A stretch of DNA of 64,000 nucleotides from Novosphingobium sp. (GTDB lineage Bacteria; Pseudomonadota; Alphaproteobacteria; Sphingomonadales; Sphingomonadaceae). How positions within the stretch are numbered: position 1 is the stretch's first letter; each line of letters starts with the position of its first letter. The stretch spans positions 660,117 to 724,116 of the forward strand of contig NZ_JAPZQX010000003.1 in the NCBI RefSeq assembly GCF_027531025.1, in the 5' to 3' direction. The notes beneath the pieces are model-generated. The model had not been told where the DNA came from and did no database searches. It saw only the letters and a program-made list of their open reading frames with translations. Below, one piece after another: positions 42,607 to 51,554 of this stretch. The position numbers were made by a program, and so were the translations under genes.

Positions 42607-44118
42607 TCAGGTTCCGGTGCGACTGGCTTCGGCCAGATGCAACTTGATGGTTTGATTCTGGGGCGCCAGTTCCGCTGCCCGGCGGAGCAGGCGCCTCGCT
42701 TCATCCAGGTCCTGGCCTGAGCGGAACCGCACCCAGCCCGCCGTATCCAGCACCGAGGCATTTTCAGGTGCCAACTGCAGCGCCCGGTCAGCAAAATCGC
42801 GCGCCTTGGCATGGTTGCCCAACATCGACTGGGCATAGGCCATGTTGTTGAGCACCAGTACACTTCGACCATCGGTGGCCGCGATGATCCGGTCATAGGC
42901 AATCGCCGCCTTGGCCCAATCCCCGCGACGGATCGCGGCATCGGCCTCGGACAGGTCGGCCGCCAGCACCTGCACCGCTGGCTGGCGGGCGCGCCGCTCG
43001 TAATCCGCAGCGCGCGGATCGCCGGCCGCCTTGGCCGCCCGGGCCATGAGCGCCAGCTCTTCGGGGCGCGCCTGGGGACTGTCGGCAATCGCTTGCAGCG
43101 CGGTCATGGCCCCGCGTGGGTCCTTGCTCGCCAACCGCGCCTCAGCCAGCAATGCGGCGACCTGGCGATTGCCCTGCTGCGCACGCACGATCGGCACCAG
43201 CTGGGCCGCGGCCAGCTCCGGTCGGCCCAGTCGCAGCAGGGCCTCGGCATAGAGCGGCCGAACGGGATCGAGTTCGGGCAATTCCGCCTCAAGCGGCTGG
43301 ACGGTGGTGCGAACCTTTTCCCAGTCCTTCTGCGCCAGTGCCGCACGGGCCCTGAGATAGGCGACCTGCGGGTTGCGCGGGGCAACCTGCGCCGCCTGTC
43401 CGGCTGCTTCTTCCATTTCCTTGAACCGGCCGAGATCGCCGAGCGTTGCCGCCTTGCCGGTCAGGGCGGCAAGGCTGGCCGGATAGCGCTTGTTGGCGGC
43501 GGAATAGGCGTCGAGCGCGGCCTTGAGATCGCCCTTGATCAGGGCAATCTGGCCGCGCACCAGCAGCGTGTCGATTGCCTGCGGCTCAAGCGCGGCGGCC
43601 TGCTTGAGCTGGGCCTCGGCCCCGGCGACATCCTTTTCCATCAGCCGCAACCGGGCCATGTCGGCAAAGGCGCGGGCATTGTCGCCCTGCGCGGTGGCCC
43701 GGGCGATGAAGTCCGCAGCCTTGCCGCTATCGCCCTGCATCAGCGCCGCAAGGCCGCGCAGGCGATCGGCTTCGGACGAATCCGCCCCTTCGAGTGCAGC
43801 CAGCGCCTGTTGCGGCGCCTTCCGCAGCAAGGCAGCTTCGGCGGTCAGCTCCGCGAGACCCGGACGCGGGCCCAGCGCCGCGAGTTTCTGCAAGGCAGTG
43901 CCTGCGCCGTCACCATCGCCCAATGCCAGCAGCGTTCGCGCCTGCAGCAGCAGCTTGTCGGGATTCCCTGGCTCGCTCTCCAGCGAAGCGGCGATCAGGA
44001 TGCGGGCCTTGGCATAGTCGTTGGCAGCAAAGGCGGCCTGTGCCTCGGCATATTGCTCTGCCGGGCTGGCGGTGCAGGCGGCAAGGACAAGGGCGGAGAG
44101 GATGATGAGTTTGCGCAT
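42607..44118 (-). CDS. TPR-repeat lipoprotein, PrsT-like
   Basis: 503 aa lipoprotein: MRKLIILSALVLAAC carries the lipobox, followed by about ten tetratricopeptide-like helical repeats rich in alanine and leucine (for example YAEAQAAFAANDYAKARILI and SADNKRYPASLAALTGKAA-like units). TPR lipoproteins called PrsT accompany PEP-CTERM/exosortase systems, and this gene is convergent with the PEP-CTERM gene, 2 bp apart. It is shorter than most PrsT proteins (around 900 aa), so the assignment is by context. Confidence 0.75.
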   Translation of the reverse strand: MRKLIILSALVLAACTASPAEQYAEAQAAFAANDYAKARILIAASLESEPGNPDKLLLQARTLLALGDGDGAGTALQKLAALGPRPGLAELTAEAALLRKAPQQALAALEGADSSEADRLRGLAALMQGDSGKAADFIARATAQGDNARAFADMARLRLMEKDVAGAEAQLKQAAALEPQAIDTLLVRGQIALIKGDLKAALDAYSAANKRYPASLAALTGKAATLGDLGRFKEMEEAAGQAAQVAPRNPQVAYLRARAALAQKDWEKVRTTVQPLEAELPELDPVRPLYAEALLRLGRPELAAAQLVPIVRAQQGNRQVAALLAEARLASKDPRGAMTALQAIADSPQARPEELALMARAAKAAGDPRAADYERRARQPAVQVLAADLSEADAAIRRGDWAKAAIAYDRIIAATDGRSVLVLNNMAYAQSMLGNHAKARDFADRALQLAPENASVLDTAGWVRFRSGQDLDEARRLLRRAAELAPQNQTIKLHLAEASRTGT

Positions 44119-44229
44119 GACCGGCGCCATAGCCCCGATCCCTGAAAAATCGGTGAAACCGCGCGGCAACTGGCCAAACCCGCCGCACCCCGCTATGGGC
44201 GCCGCTCGCAAAGGCAAGTGGAGTGCAAG

Positions 44230-45330
44230 ATGGGTTTTCGTTGCGGGATCGTGGGCCTGCCCAATGTCGGCAAGTCGACGCTGTTCAACGCGCTGACCGA
44301 GACGCAGGCGGCGCAGGCGGCGAACTATCCGTTCTGCACGATCGAGCCAAACGTCGGCAATGTCGGCGTGCCCGATCCGCGCCTCGATACCTTGGCCAAG
44401 ATCGCCGGCAGCGCCAAGATCATCCCCACCCAGCTGAGCTTCGTCGATATCGCCGGGCTGGTCCGCGGGGCGAGCAAGGGCGAAGGCCTGGGTAACCAGT
44501 TCCTGGGCAATATCCGCGAAGTGGATGCGATCGTCCACGTGCTGCGCTGCTTTGAAAATGATGACATCCAGCACGTCGACAACCGGGTCGATCCGGTCTC
44601 GGACGCCGAAACGGTCGAAACCGAACTGATGCTGGCTGACCTCGAAAGCCTCGAAAAGCGCGTCCCCGCCGCGCAGAAGAAGGCTGCCCAGGGTGACAAG
44701 GAAGCCAAGCTGATCGCCGCCGTGCTCCAGCCCGCGCTGGAACTGCTGCGCGAGGGCAAGCCCGCCCGCCTCGCCCGCCCGGAAGGCGACGACGAGCTGC
44801 GCGTGTTCAACCAGGCCCAGCTGCTCACCGCCAAGCCGGTGCTCTATGTCTGCAACGTCGAGGAAAGCGCAGCCGCCAATGGTAACGCGTTCTCCGCCAA
44901 AGTGTTCGAAAAGGCCAAGGCCGAGGGCGCCAACGCCGTGATCGTTTCCGCCGCGATCGAAAGCGAGCTGGTCGGAATGGATCCGGACGAGCGGCTGATG
45001 TTCTTGGAAGAGATCGGCCTCCACGAAACCGGCCTCGCCCGCGTGATCCGCTCGGGCTATGACCTCCTCCACCTGATCACCTTCTTCACCGTCGGCCCCA
45101 AGGAAGCCCGCGCCTGGACCGTGCACCAGGGCGCCAAGGCCTCCGAGGCGGCAGGCGAGATCCACTCCGACATGCAGCGCGGCTTCATCCGTGCCGAAAC
45201 CATCGCCTATGACGACTACGTGGCGCTGGGCGGCGAAACCGCGTGCAAGGATGCCGGCAAGCTGCGCCAGGAAGGCAAGGAATACGTGGTGCAGGACGGC
45301 GACGTGATGCACTTCAAGTTCAACGTCTAA
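44230..45330 (+). CDS. ychF: Redox-regulated ATPase YchF (OLA1)
   Basis: 366 aa P-loop protein of the Obg-related family that prefers ATP. G1 loop GLPNVGKST, the family block NYPFCTIEPNVG, switch region DIAGLVRGASKGEGLGN, and a C-terminal TGS domain (ARAWTVHQGAKASEAAGEIH). Start at MGFRCGIVG (44230); an upstream in-frame start adds four residues without similarity. Ribosome-associated, linked to oxidative stress control. Confidence 0.95.
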   Translation: MGFRCGIVGLPNVGKSTLFNALTETQAAQAANYPFCTIEPNVGNVGVPDPRLDTLAKIAGSAKIIPTQLSFVDIAGLVRGASKGEGLGNQFLGNIREVDAIVHVLRCFENDDIQHVDNRVDPVSDAETVETELMLADLESLEKRVPAAQKKAAQGDKEAKLIAAVLQPALELLREGKPARLARPEGDDELRVFNQAQLLTAKPVLYVCNVEESAAANGNAFSAKVFEKAKAEGANAVIVSAAIESELVGMDPDERLMFLEEIGLHETGLARVIRSGYDLLHLITFFTVGPKEARAWTVHQGAKASEAAGEIHSDMQRGFIRAETIAYDDYVALGGETACKDAGKLRQEGKEYVVQDGDVMHFKFNV

Positions 45331-45343
45331 TGACGTTGAAGGC

Positions 45344-46429
45344 CTAATCCCTGGGCGGATAGCGCCGGGCCAGCCAGGCGAGCCAGTCTGCGCTGAAGCG
45401 GTCAAGTTCGTCCACCAAACCATGCCTCGGGCCAGACTTGGCCAGCCAGCTCGCGAAAGTGCCGCCCTTCGCGACGTGTGCGGCAATCTCACCCAGCAGC
45501 GCGGGATTGCGCCCCTCGTCGAGCAGATAGTCCGCCACCGCCCGGCTTTGCAGATAAAACCGGATCCCGTCCCCGGCAAAGCGCTGCGCCTCTTCGCCGG
45601 ACAGCACGCGCACCTGCATTCCGCCTTCGTTCGCCGCCGATCCCACCAGTGCCCGCGCCTGCTCCCCTACCGGGTGCGCCTTGGTGAAATAGTCGGCCAG
45701 ATCGAGCAGGCCGCCGTCGCTGCCGCCACCGCTGGCTAAATGTTTGCGATAGCGTTCGGCAAACAGGCTGCGGCGGCGCTCGGCAGAGGAATCAGGCTCA
45801 AGCACGATGGCCGCCATTTCATCCAGCCAATCGGGGCCTGGTCCGCCATAATGGCCGCCATCGATCTTGCCCTGACCCGGCCAAAATGCCTCGATCAGCC
45901 ACATGTGACCCAATTCGTGGGGAATGGCGGTGGCATCCCGATCATTCGTTGCCGTTTCGGAAAACTGGCGTTCCATCTGGGCTTCGGCCGATTTCAGCGC
46001 AGCCAGCCGAGATTCTTCGGGAAGCCCCGCCAGCCGCCCTTCCAGTCCGCGCCGCACCGATGCCACGGCCTGATCGCGATAGGCCTGGGGCGAAAGCCAG
46101 GGCAGAACCACCGAATAGCCCGCCTGTCGCAAGGCCGCACGGGCCGCGCCGGAAAAGCCCGAAGTGCCCATCTCGACGATGGCATAGCGACTGGCGCTGC
46201 GGGCAAACAGCGTGCCGAACCGGGCCCGGGCCGCCTCGCCAAGCGCCAGCAACCGTTCAGCGCGCTCTGGGGTTGCGGCAATGGCAATGCCATGAGCGGA
46301 TCTGGCACAATGCTTCTCGCCCTGTTCCGTTTCGGGCAGGACCGGGCATGGGCTGGCCAAGGCGGCTTCCGGAGCCAGCGCGGCAAGTGCCAGGGTCAGA
46401 GCCGCCGCAAGGTGGTGGTGAGTCCGCAT
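45344..46429 (-). CDS. Secreted HExxH protein, gluzincin-like, behind BlaI/MecI-type operators
   Basis: 361 aa with a signal peptide (about 1-26, ending ALA). The zinc motif HELGH is at residues 171-175, and WLDEMAA at about 202-208 offers the glutamate expected as third ligand in gluzincin peptidases. Four cysteines near the N-terminus (C28, C41) may pair. I know no exact family. GGAGG at 46436-46440 supports ATG 46429. Two operator repeats cover the promoter upstream, so it is probably repressed by a BlaI/MecI/CopY-type protein encoded elsewhere. Confidence 0.75.
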   Translation of the reverse strand: MRTHHHLAAALTLALAALAPEAALASPCPVLPETEQGEKHCARSAHGIAIAATPERAERLLALGEAARARFGTLFARSASRYAIVEMGTSGFSGAARAALRQAGYSVVLPWLSPQAYRDQAVASVRRGLEGRLAGLPEESRLAALKSAEAQMERQFSETATNDRDATAIPHELGHMWLIEAFWPGQGKIDGGHYGGPGPDWLDEMAAIVLEPDSSAERRRSLFAERYRKHLASGGGSDGGLLDLADYFTKAHPVGEQARALVGSAANEGGMQVRVLSGEEAQRFAGDGIRFYLQSRAVADYLLDEGRNPALLGEIAAHVAKGGTFASWLAKSGPRHGLVDELDRFSADWLAWLARRYPPRD

Positions 46430-46449
46430 GATCGAGCCTCCGTCAATTC

Positions 46450-46481
46450 GTCTACATTCGTAGTTATGTCTACATTTGTAG
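46450..46481 (-). promoter_or_regulatory. Tandem BlaI/MecI-type operators over the metalloprotease promoter
   Basis: GTCTACATTCGTAG (46450-46463) and GTCTACATTTGTAG (46468-46481) repeat with 18-bp spacing. Each is a dyad CTAC-N4-GTAG containing the TACA-N2-TGTA core typical of BlaI/MecI operators. Read on the minus strand, -35 TTGATC and -10 TAACTA, 17 bp apart, lie across the repeats: one copy fills the spacer, the other overlaps the downstream edge of the -10 and the likely start site. Confidence 0.72.
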
Positions 46482-46574
46482 GCGATCAAGCGTCCGACGG
46501 CTTGACAGATGTACCGGTACGCTCTCCCATGACCGGAACGGGGCCAATACATTGCCAGAGACGGGAAACAGGGA

Positions 46575-47045
46575 ATGAGTGATGACTTGCTGTACTTCGA
46601 AGACCTGGAAATCGGCACGAAGGCCAGCTTCGGCCGCTATGAAGTGACGCGTGAGGAAGTGCTGGAGTTTGCGGCCAAGTACGATCCCCAGCCCTTCCAC
46701 CTGAGCGACGAGGCAGCAGCGCAAACCCATTTCGGGCGGATTTCGGCCAGCGGCTGGCACACCTGCGCCATGACCATGCGCATGCTGGTGGACAACATTA
46801 CCGAGCGCAAGCAGGCCGGGCTCGGTTCACCCGGCCAGGACGAGCTGCGCTGGCACAAGCCGGTCTATCCCGGCGACGTGCTGCGGATCGAAACCGAACT
46901 GCTGGAAAAGACCCGCAGCCGTTCGCGCCCGGAAATGGGCAGCTTCCGCTCGATCGTGAAAGTGTTCAACCAGGACGATGTCTGCGTGATGAGCTTCAAG
47001 TCGATCGGCTTGATCGCGGTGCGGAACCCCGGTCAGCCGGACTAG
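46575..47045 (+). CDS. MaoC-like (R)-hydratase/dehydratase
   Basis: 156 aa hot-dog fold protein. KYDPQPFHLSDEAA and FGRISASGWHTCAMTMRML carry the family's aspartate and histidine active-site region. In this group the enzymes hydrate enoyl-CoA or similar thioesters. It is convergent with mutL, sharing 4 bp. Confidence 0.87.
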   Translation: MSDDLLYFEDLEIGTKASFGRYEVTREEVLEFAAKYDPQPFHLSDEAAAQTHFGRISASGWHTCAMTMRMLVDNITERKQAGLGSPGQDELRWHKPVYPGDVLRIETELLEKTRSRSRPEMGSFRSIVKVFNQDDVCVMSFKSIGLIAVRNPGQPD

Positions 47046-48835
47046 CGCCGCCCGAACAGCTTCTCGACATCTTCCAGCGCCAGCTTGACCCAGGTCGGGC
47101 GGCCGTGGTTGCACTGGCCCGAGCGCGGCGTGCGCTCCATTTCGCGCAGCAGGGCGTTCATTTCCGCGACCGACAGCACCCGCCCGGCCCGCACCGAGCC
47201 GTGGCAAGCCATGGTAGCGAGGACATGTTCGAGCCGCTCACCCAGCAATAGCGCAGCGCCATTCTGCGCGAGGTCATCGGCGATGTCGCGAACCAGGGCC
47301 TGGACATTGCCGCCCGCCAGCGCGGCCGGGACGGCGCGGACCAGCATGGCATCGGGGCCGAACCGCTCCAGCGCCAGGCCATGCTCGGCCAGTTGCGGTG
47401 CGGCCTCGGCCAGGCGGTCGCAGTCCGGCTCGTCGAGTTCGACCACTTCGGGGATCAGCAGCGCCTGTGATGCCGCCATGGCCCCTTGTGCCCCCGCTGC
47501 CTTCAGCCGTTCGAGCACGAGCCGTTCGTGCGCGGCATGCTGGTCAACAATCACCAGCCCATCCTCGGCCTCGGCCACAATATAGGTGCCCGCCACTTGC
47601 CCCCGCGCCACGCCCAGGGGATGCGAAGCGGCAGGCTCCGGCGCGGCTTCGGCCACTTCCGCCCGCGCCGCCGGGGCCAGCACACTCGCTTCGTAGCTGC
47701 GCCATTGCTGGCCCGCCTCGCGCACGGCCGCTGAGGGCGCGGGATTGGTGAACAGCGATCCCAGCGCAGGTGCGGGATCATGTCGACTGATCGGCTCGCT
47801 CTGCCAATTGGCCATGGCTGGGGCAGCGGGCGCCTGGGCGGTGCGGCGGCCTTCACTGTCCAGCGCATGGCGCAGGCCCGAGACAATGAACCCGCGCACA
47901 AAAGCCGGATCGCGGAACCGCACCTCGGTCTTGGCCGGGTGGACGTTCACGTCCACTTCCTGTGGCGGGAGGTCGAGGAACAGCGCCAGCACGGCATGGC
48001 GATCGCGCGCCAGCATATCGGCATAGGCCCCGCGCACCGCGCCGACCAGCAGCCGGTCCTTCACCGGACGGCCATTGACGAAGAGGTACTGATGATCCGC
48101 GACCCCGCGATTGAAGGTGGGCAGACCCGCCACCCCGGTCAGCCGCGTTTCGCCGCGTTCAAGGTCGATCACCACGCCATCGCTGGCAAGTTCGCGCGCC
48201 ACCAGCTGTGCCACGCGGTCGGCCAGGCTCTGCCCGCCCTGCACCGCCAGCACCCGGCGGCCATCGTGTTCCAGCGTGAAGCCCACTTCGGGGCGAGCCA
48301 TCGCCATGCGACGGACCACGTCGAGGCAGGCGGCATATTCGCTGCGCGCAGAGCGCAGGAACTTGCGGCGCGCCGGAACCTTGCCGAACAGGTCCTCCAC
48401 CCGGATCCGCGTGCCGGGCGGCAGGGCGGCAGGGCCTTCGGACAACAACTGGCCGTGATCGACGACCATCTGCCAGCCACCGTCCAAACCCCGCACCCGG
48501 CTCTCCAGCGTCAGCCGGGCGACGCTGGCGATCGAGGGCAAGGCTTCGCCCCGGAAACCCAGGGTAGCCACCAGCTCGATCGCCTCATCCGGCAGCTTGG
48601 ACGTGGCGTGGCGTTCCAGCGCCAGGGCCATGTCGGCGCGGGTCATGCCGCAGCCATCGTCGGTCACTTCGATCAGGCCCAGCCCGCCCTCGGCCAGTCG
48701 TACCGCGATGCTGCTCGAACCGGCGTCGATCGCGTTCTCGACCAGCTCCTTCAGCGCCGCGGCCGGGCGCTCGATCACCTCGCCCGCGGCGATGCGGTTG
48801 ACGAGGGTTTCGGGCAGGCGGCGGATCACGGGCAT
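47042..48835 (-). CDS. mutL: DNA mismatch repair protein MutL
   Basis: 597 aa. The N-terminal GHKL ATPase shows ELVENAIDAGSS, DDGCGM and LGFRGEALPSIASVARL; the C-terminal dimerisation domain has DQHAAHERL and a conserved CHGSVRAG and CNHGRPT. The C-terminal DQHAAHERL plus CPHGRP-like pattern suggests an endonuclease-active MutL. Start at MPVIRRLPETLVNRIAAGEV (48835); an ATG three codons upstream is possible. Confidence 0.95.
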   Translation of the reverse strand: MPVIRRLPETLVNRIAAGEVIERPAAALKELVENAIDAGSSSIAVRLAEGGLGLIEVTDDGCGMTRADMALALERHATSKLPDEAIELVATLGFRGEALPSIASVARLTLESRVRGLDGGWQMVVDHGQLLSEGPAALPPGTRIRVEDLFGKVPARRKFLRSARSEYAACLDVVRRMAMARPEVGFTLEHDGRRVLAVQGGQSLADRVAQLVARELASDGVVIDLERGETRLTGVAGLPTFNRGVADHQYLFVNGRPVKDRLLVGAVRGAYADMLARDRHAVLALFLDLPPQEVDVNVHPAKTEVRFRDPAFVRGFIVSGLRHALDSEGRRTAQAPAAPAMANWQSEPISRHDPAPALGSLFTNPAPSAAVREAGQQWRSYEASVLAPAARAEVAEAAPEPAASHPLGVARGQVAGTYIVAEAEDGLVIVDQHAAHERLVLERLKAAGAQGAMAASQALLIPEVVELDEPDCDRLAEAAPQLAEHGLALERFGPDAMLVRAVPAALAGGNVQALVRDIADDLAQNGAALLLGERLEHVLATMACHGSVRAGRVLSVAEMNALLREMERTPRSGQCNHGRPTWVKLALEDVEKLFGRR

Positions 48836-48998
48836 CAGGCCCAAGTCCCTAGCGGCGAAGCGCGCCGAATTCGAGACAGAAGCAGGGGATCAATCCCCGG
48901 TTTTACGACAAATTTTTGGCCTTTGCCGATGCCATGCGGTAATGAGCCGCGATTCACGCCAACCAACCGGCCTGACGCTGCTGCGCTGTTTGCAGTAA

Positions 48999-50075
<1,077 letters not shown>

Positions 50076-50103
50076 GCGCCGCAAAGAGAGAGGAAGGCAC
50101 CGC

Positions 50104-51000
50104 ATGGCGCCGTCGGCGAACAGACGCCCCGGCAGTTCGCGCAGGGCGCAATACTCGACCTTTGCCAGCTATGTGATTGCTTTCGCAGGGGCCCTGCTTG
50201 GCGCCATCCTACTGGTCGTTTCGACCGGCAATGCCGGGGCCTTCGCATTCTGGCGCAGCGCCGCCAGCGATGCCACCGCGCCAACGGCCAGTGCCGCCGC
50301 AACCGGTCGCAGCACCGGCCAGGATGTCTGGGCGACCATCGCCGGATATTTCACCTTTGGCAGCCACGTCGCTCGGACCGAGCGCGAACTGGCACTCGCC
50401 CGGGTCAAGCTGGCCGAAGCGGCTGCGGTTGCGGATGAGAACCGCCGCCTGAAGGCCCTGCTCGCCCTGGAACAGGCCGAGCCGCGCCCCGTGGCCACTG
50501 CCCGGCTGATCGGCAGCACGTCCACCAGCACCCGCCGGTTTGCCACGCTGGGCGCGGGCAGCGGCCAGGGCGTGCAGGTTGGCATGCCGGTCCGCTCGCC
50601 GCTGGGGCTGGTCGGCCGCGTGCTTGAAACCGGGCAACGCAGCGCCCGCGTGCTGCTGATTACCGACGGCGAGAGCGTGGTGCCGGTCAAGCGGGCCAGC
50701 GATGGCGTGCCAGCCTTTGCAACCGGGCGTGGCGACGGCACCTTGCAGATCCGGCTGATCACGCTGGGCCTCAATCCGCTGAAGCCGGGCGATGCCTTTG
50801 TCACTTCCGGCTCCGGCGGCCTCTACTGGCCCGGCGTGGCGGTCGGCGTGGTCACCCGCGTGACCCGCGATGGCGCAATCGCCCGCCCGCTCAGTGATCC
50901 GGGCATGACGGAATTCGTCGCGGTCCAGCCGCTGTGGCAGGAAACCGAACCCCAGACCGCGACCGATGCCCCGCCTTCTCCCGCTGCGGCGGTGAACTGA
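50104..51000 (+). CDS. mreC: Rod-shape protein MreC
   Basis: 298 aa bitopic protein. One membrane helix (about 22-45) is followed by a coiled coil (RTERELALARVKLAEAAAVADENRRLKALLALE) and two periplasmic beta-barrel domains (GMPVRSPLGLVGRVLETG, LKPGDAFVTSGSGGLYWPGV). It scaffolds the elongasome with PBP2 and MreD. mreD overlaps its stop by one base. Confidence 0.95.
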   Translation: MAPSANRRPGSSRRAQYSTFASYVIAFAGALLGAILLVVSTGNAGAFAFWRSAASDATAPTASAAATGRSTGQDVWATIAGYFTFGSHVARTERELALARVKLAEAAAVADENRRLKALLALEQAEPRPVATARLIGSTSTSTRRFATLGAGSGQGVQVGMPVRSPLGLVGRVLETGQRSARVLLITDGESVVPVKRASDGVPAFATGRGDGTLQIRLITLGLNPLKPGDAFVTSGSGGLYWPGVAVGVVTRVTRDGAIARPLSDPGMTEFVAVQPLWQETEPQTATDAPPSPAAAVN

Positions 51001-51554
51001 TGCCGGGGCCTTTCGCGGAACCGTTGCTGGACCTGACGCGGCCGCGGATCAACCGCGCGCCTTCCTCGGTGCTGGCGCTGGCGCTCCCCTGGGTATTGGT
51101 CATGCTCGGCAGCCTCAGCCCGACCTGGCCGATCATTGCCTCGGCTCCGGTTCTGCCGCCGCTCGGCTTTCTGTTCCTGCTCGCCTGGCTGCACCTGCGG
51201 CCCGGCCTCTTCCCGGTCTGGGCGGGCCTGCCGCTGGGCCTGTTCGATGACCTGTTCAGCGGGCAGCCGATGGGTTCGGGCGTCTTGCTGTGGTCGGTGG
51301 CGACGATCGGGATGGATTACCTCGAAACCCGGTTCCCGTGGCGCGGTTTCATCACCAACTGGCTGGTCGCCTCGGCGGTGATCGTCGGCTATCTGGTGAT
51401 TGCTGCCCAGTTTGCCGGGGCGGCGAGCAATGGCATGCTGCTGATCGCCATGGCGCCGCAGCTGGCCATGGCCGTGCTGGCCTATCCCATTGCCGCGCAA
51501 TTGGTCGGGCTGGTTGACCGTCTGCGTCTGATCCCGGTGCGGGAGGTGGGATGA
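51000..51554 (+). CDS. mreD: Rod-shape protein MreD
   Basis: 184 aa with about five membrane helices (LALALPWVLVMLGSLSPTW, PPLGFLFLLAWLHL, LPLGLFDDLFSG and two in the C-terminal half). It completes the MreBCD set. The start ATG 51000 shares its first base with the mreC stop, indicating coupling; overlap with mrdA is 4 bp. Confidence 0.9.
   Translation: MPGPFAEPLLDLTRPRINRAPSSVLALALPWVLVMLGSLSPTWPIIASAPVLPPLGFLFLLAWLHLRPGLFPVWAGLPLGLFDDLFSGQPMGSGVLLWSVATIGMDYLETRFPWRGFITNWLVASAVIVGYLVIAAQFAGAASNGMLLIAMAPQLAMAVLAYPIAAQLVGLVDRLRLIPVREVG

Noticed and set aside
42607..45579. A 990-aa reading of the TPR lipoprotein gene extending into ychF
   Set aside because: The first 487 residues are antisense to ychF; the lipobox start at 44118 is far better.
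48885..48904. GGGGAT-CA-ATCCCC followed by GGTTTT as a terminator between mutL and mreB
   Set aside because: It lies between divergent genes with no plus-strand transcript to end, and a 2-nt loop is too tight for the full stem.
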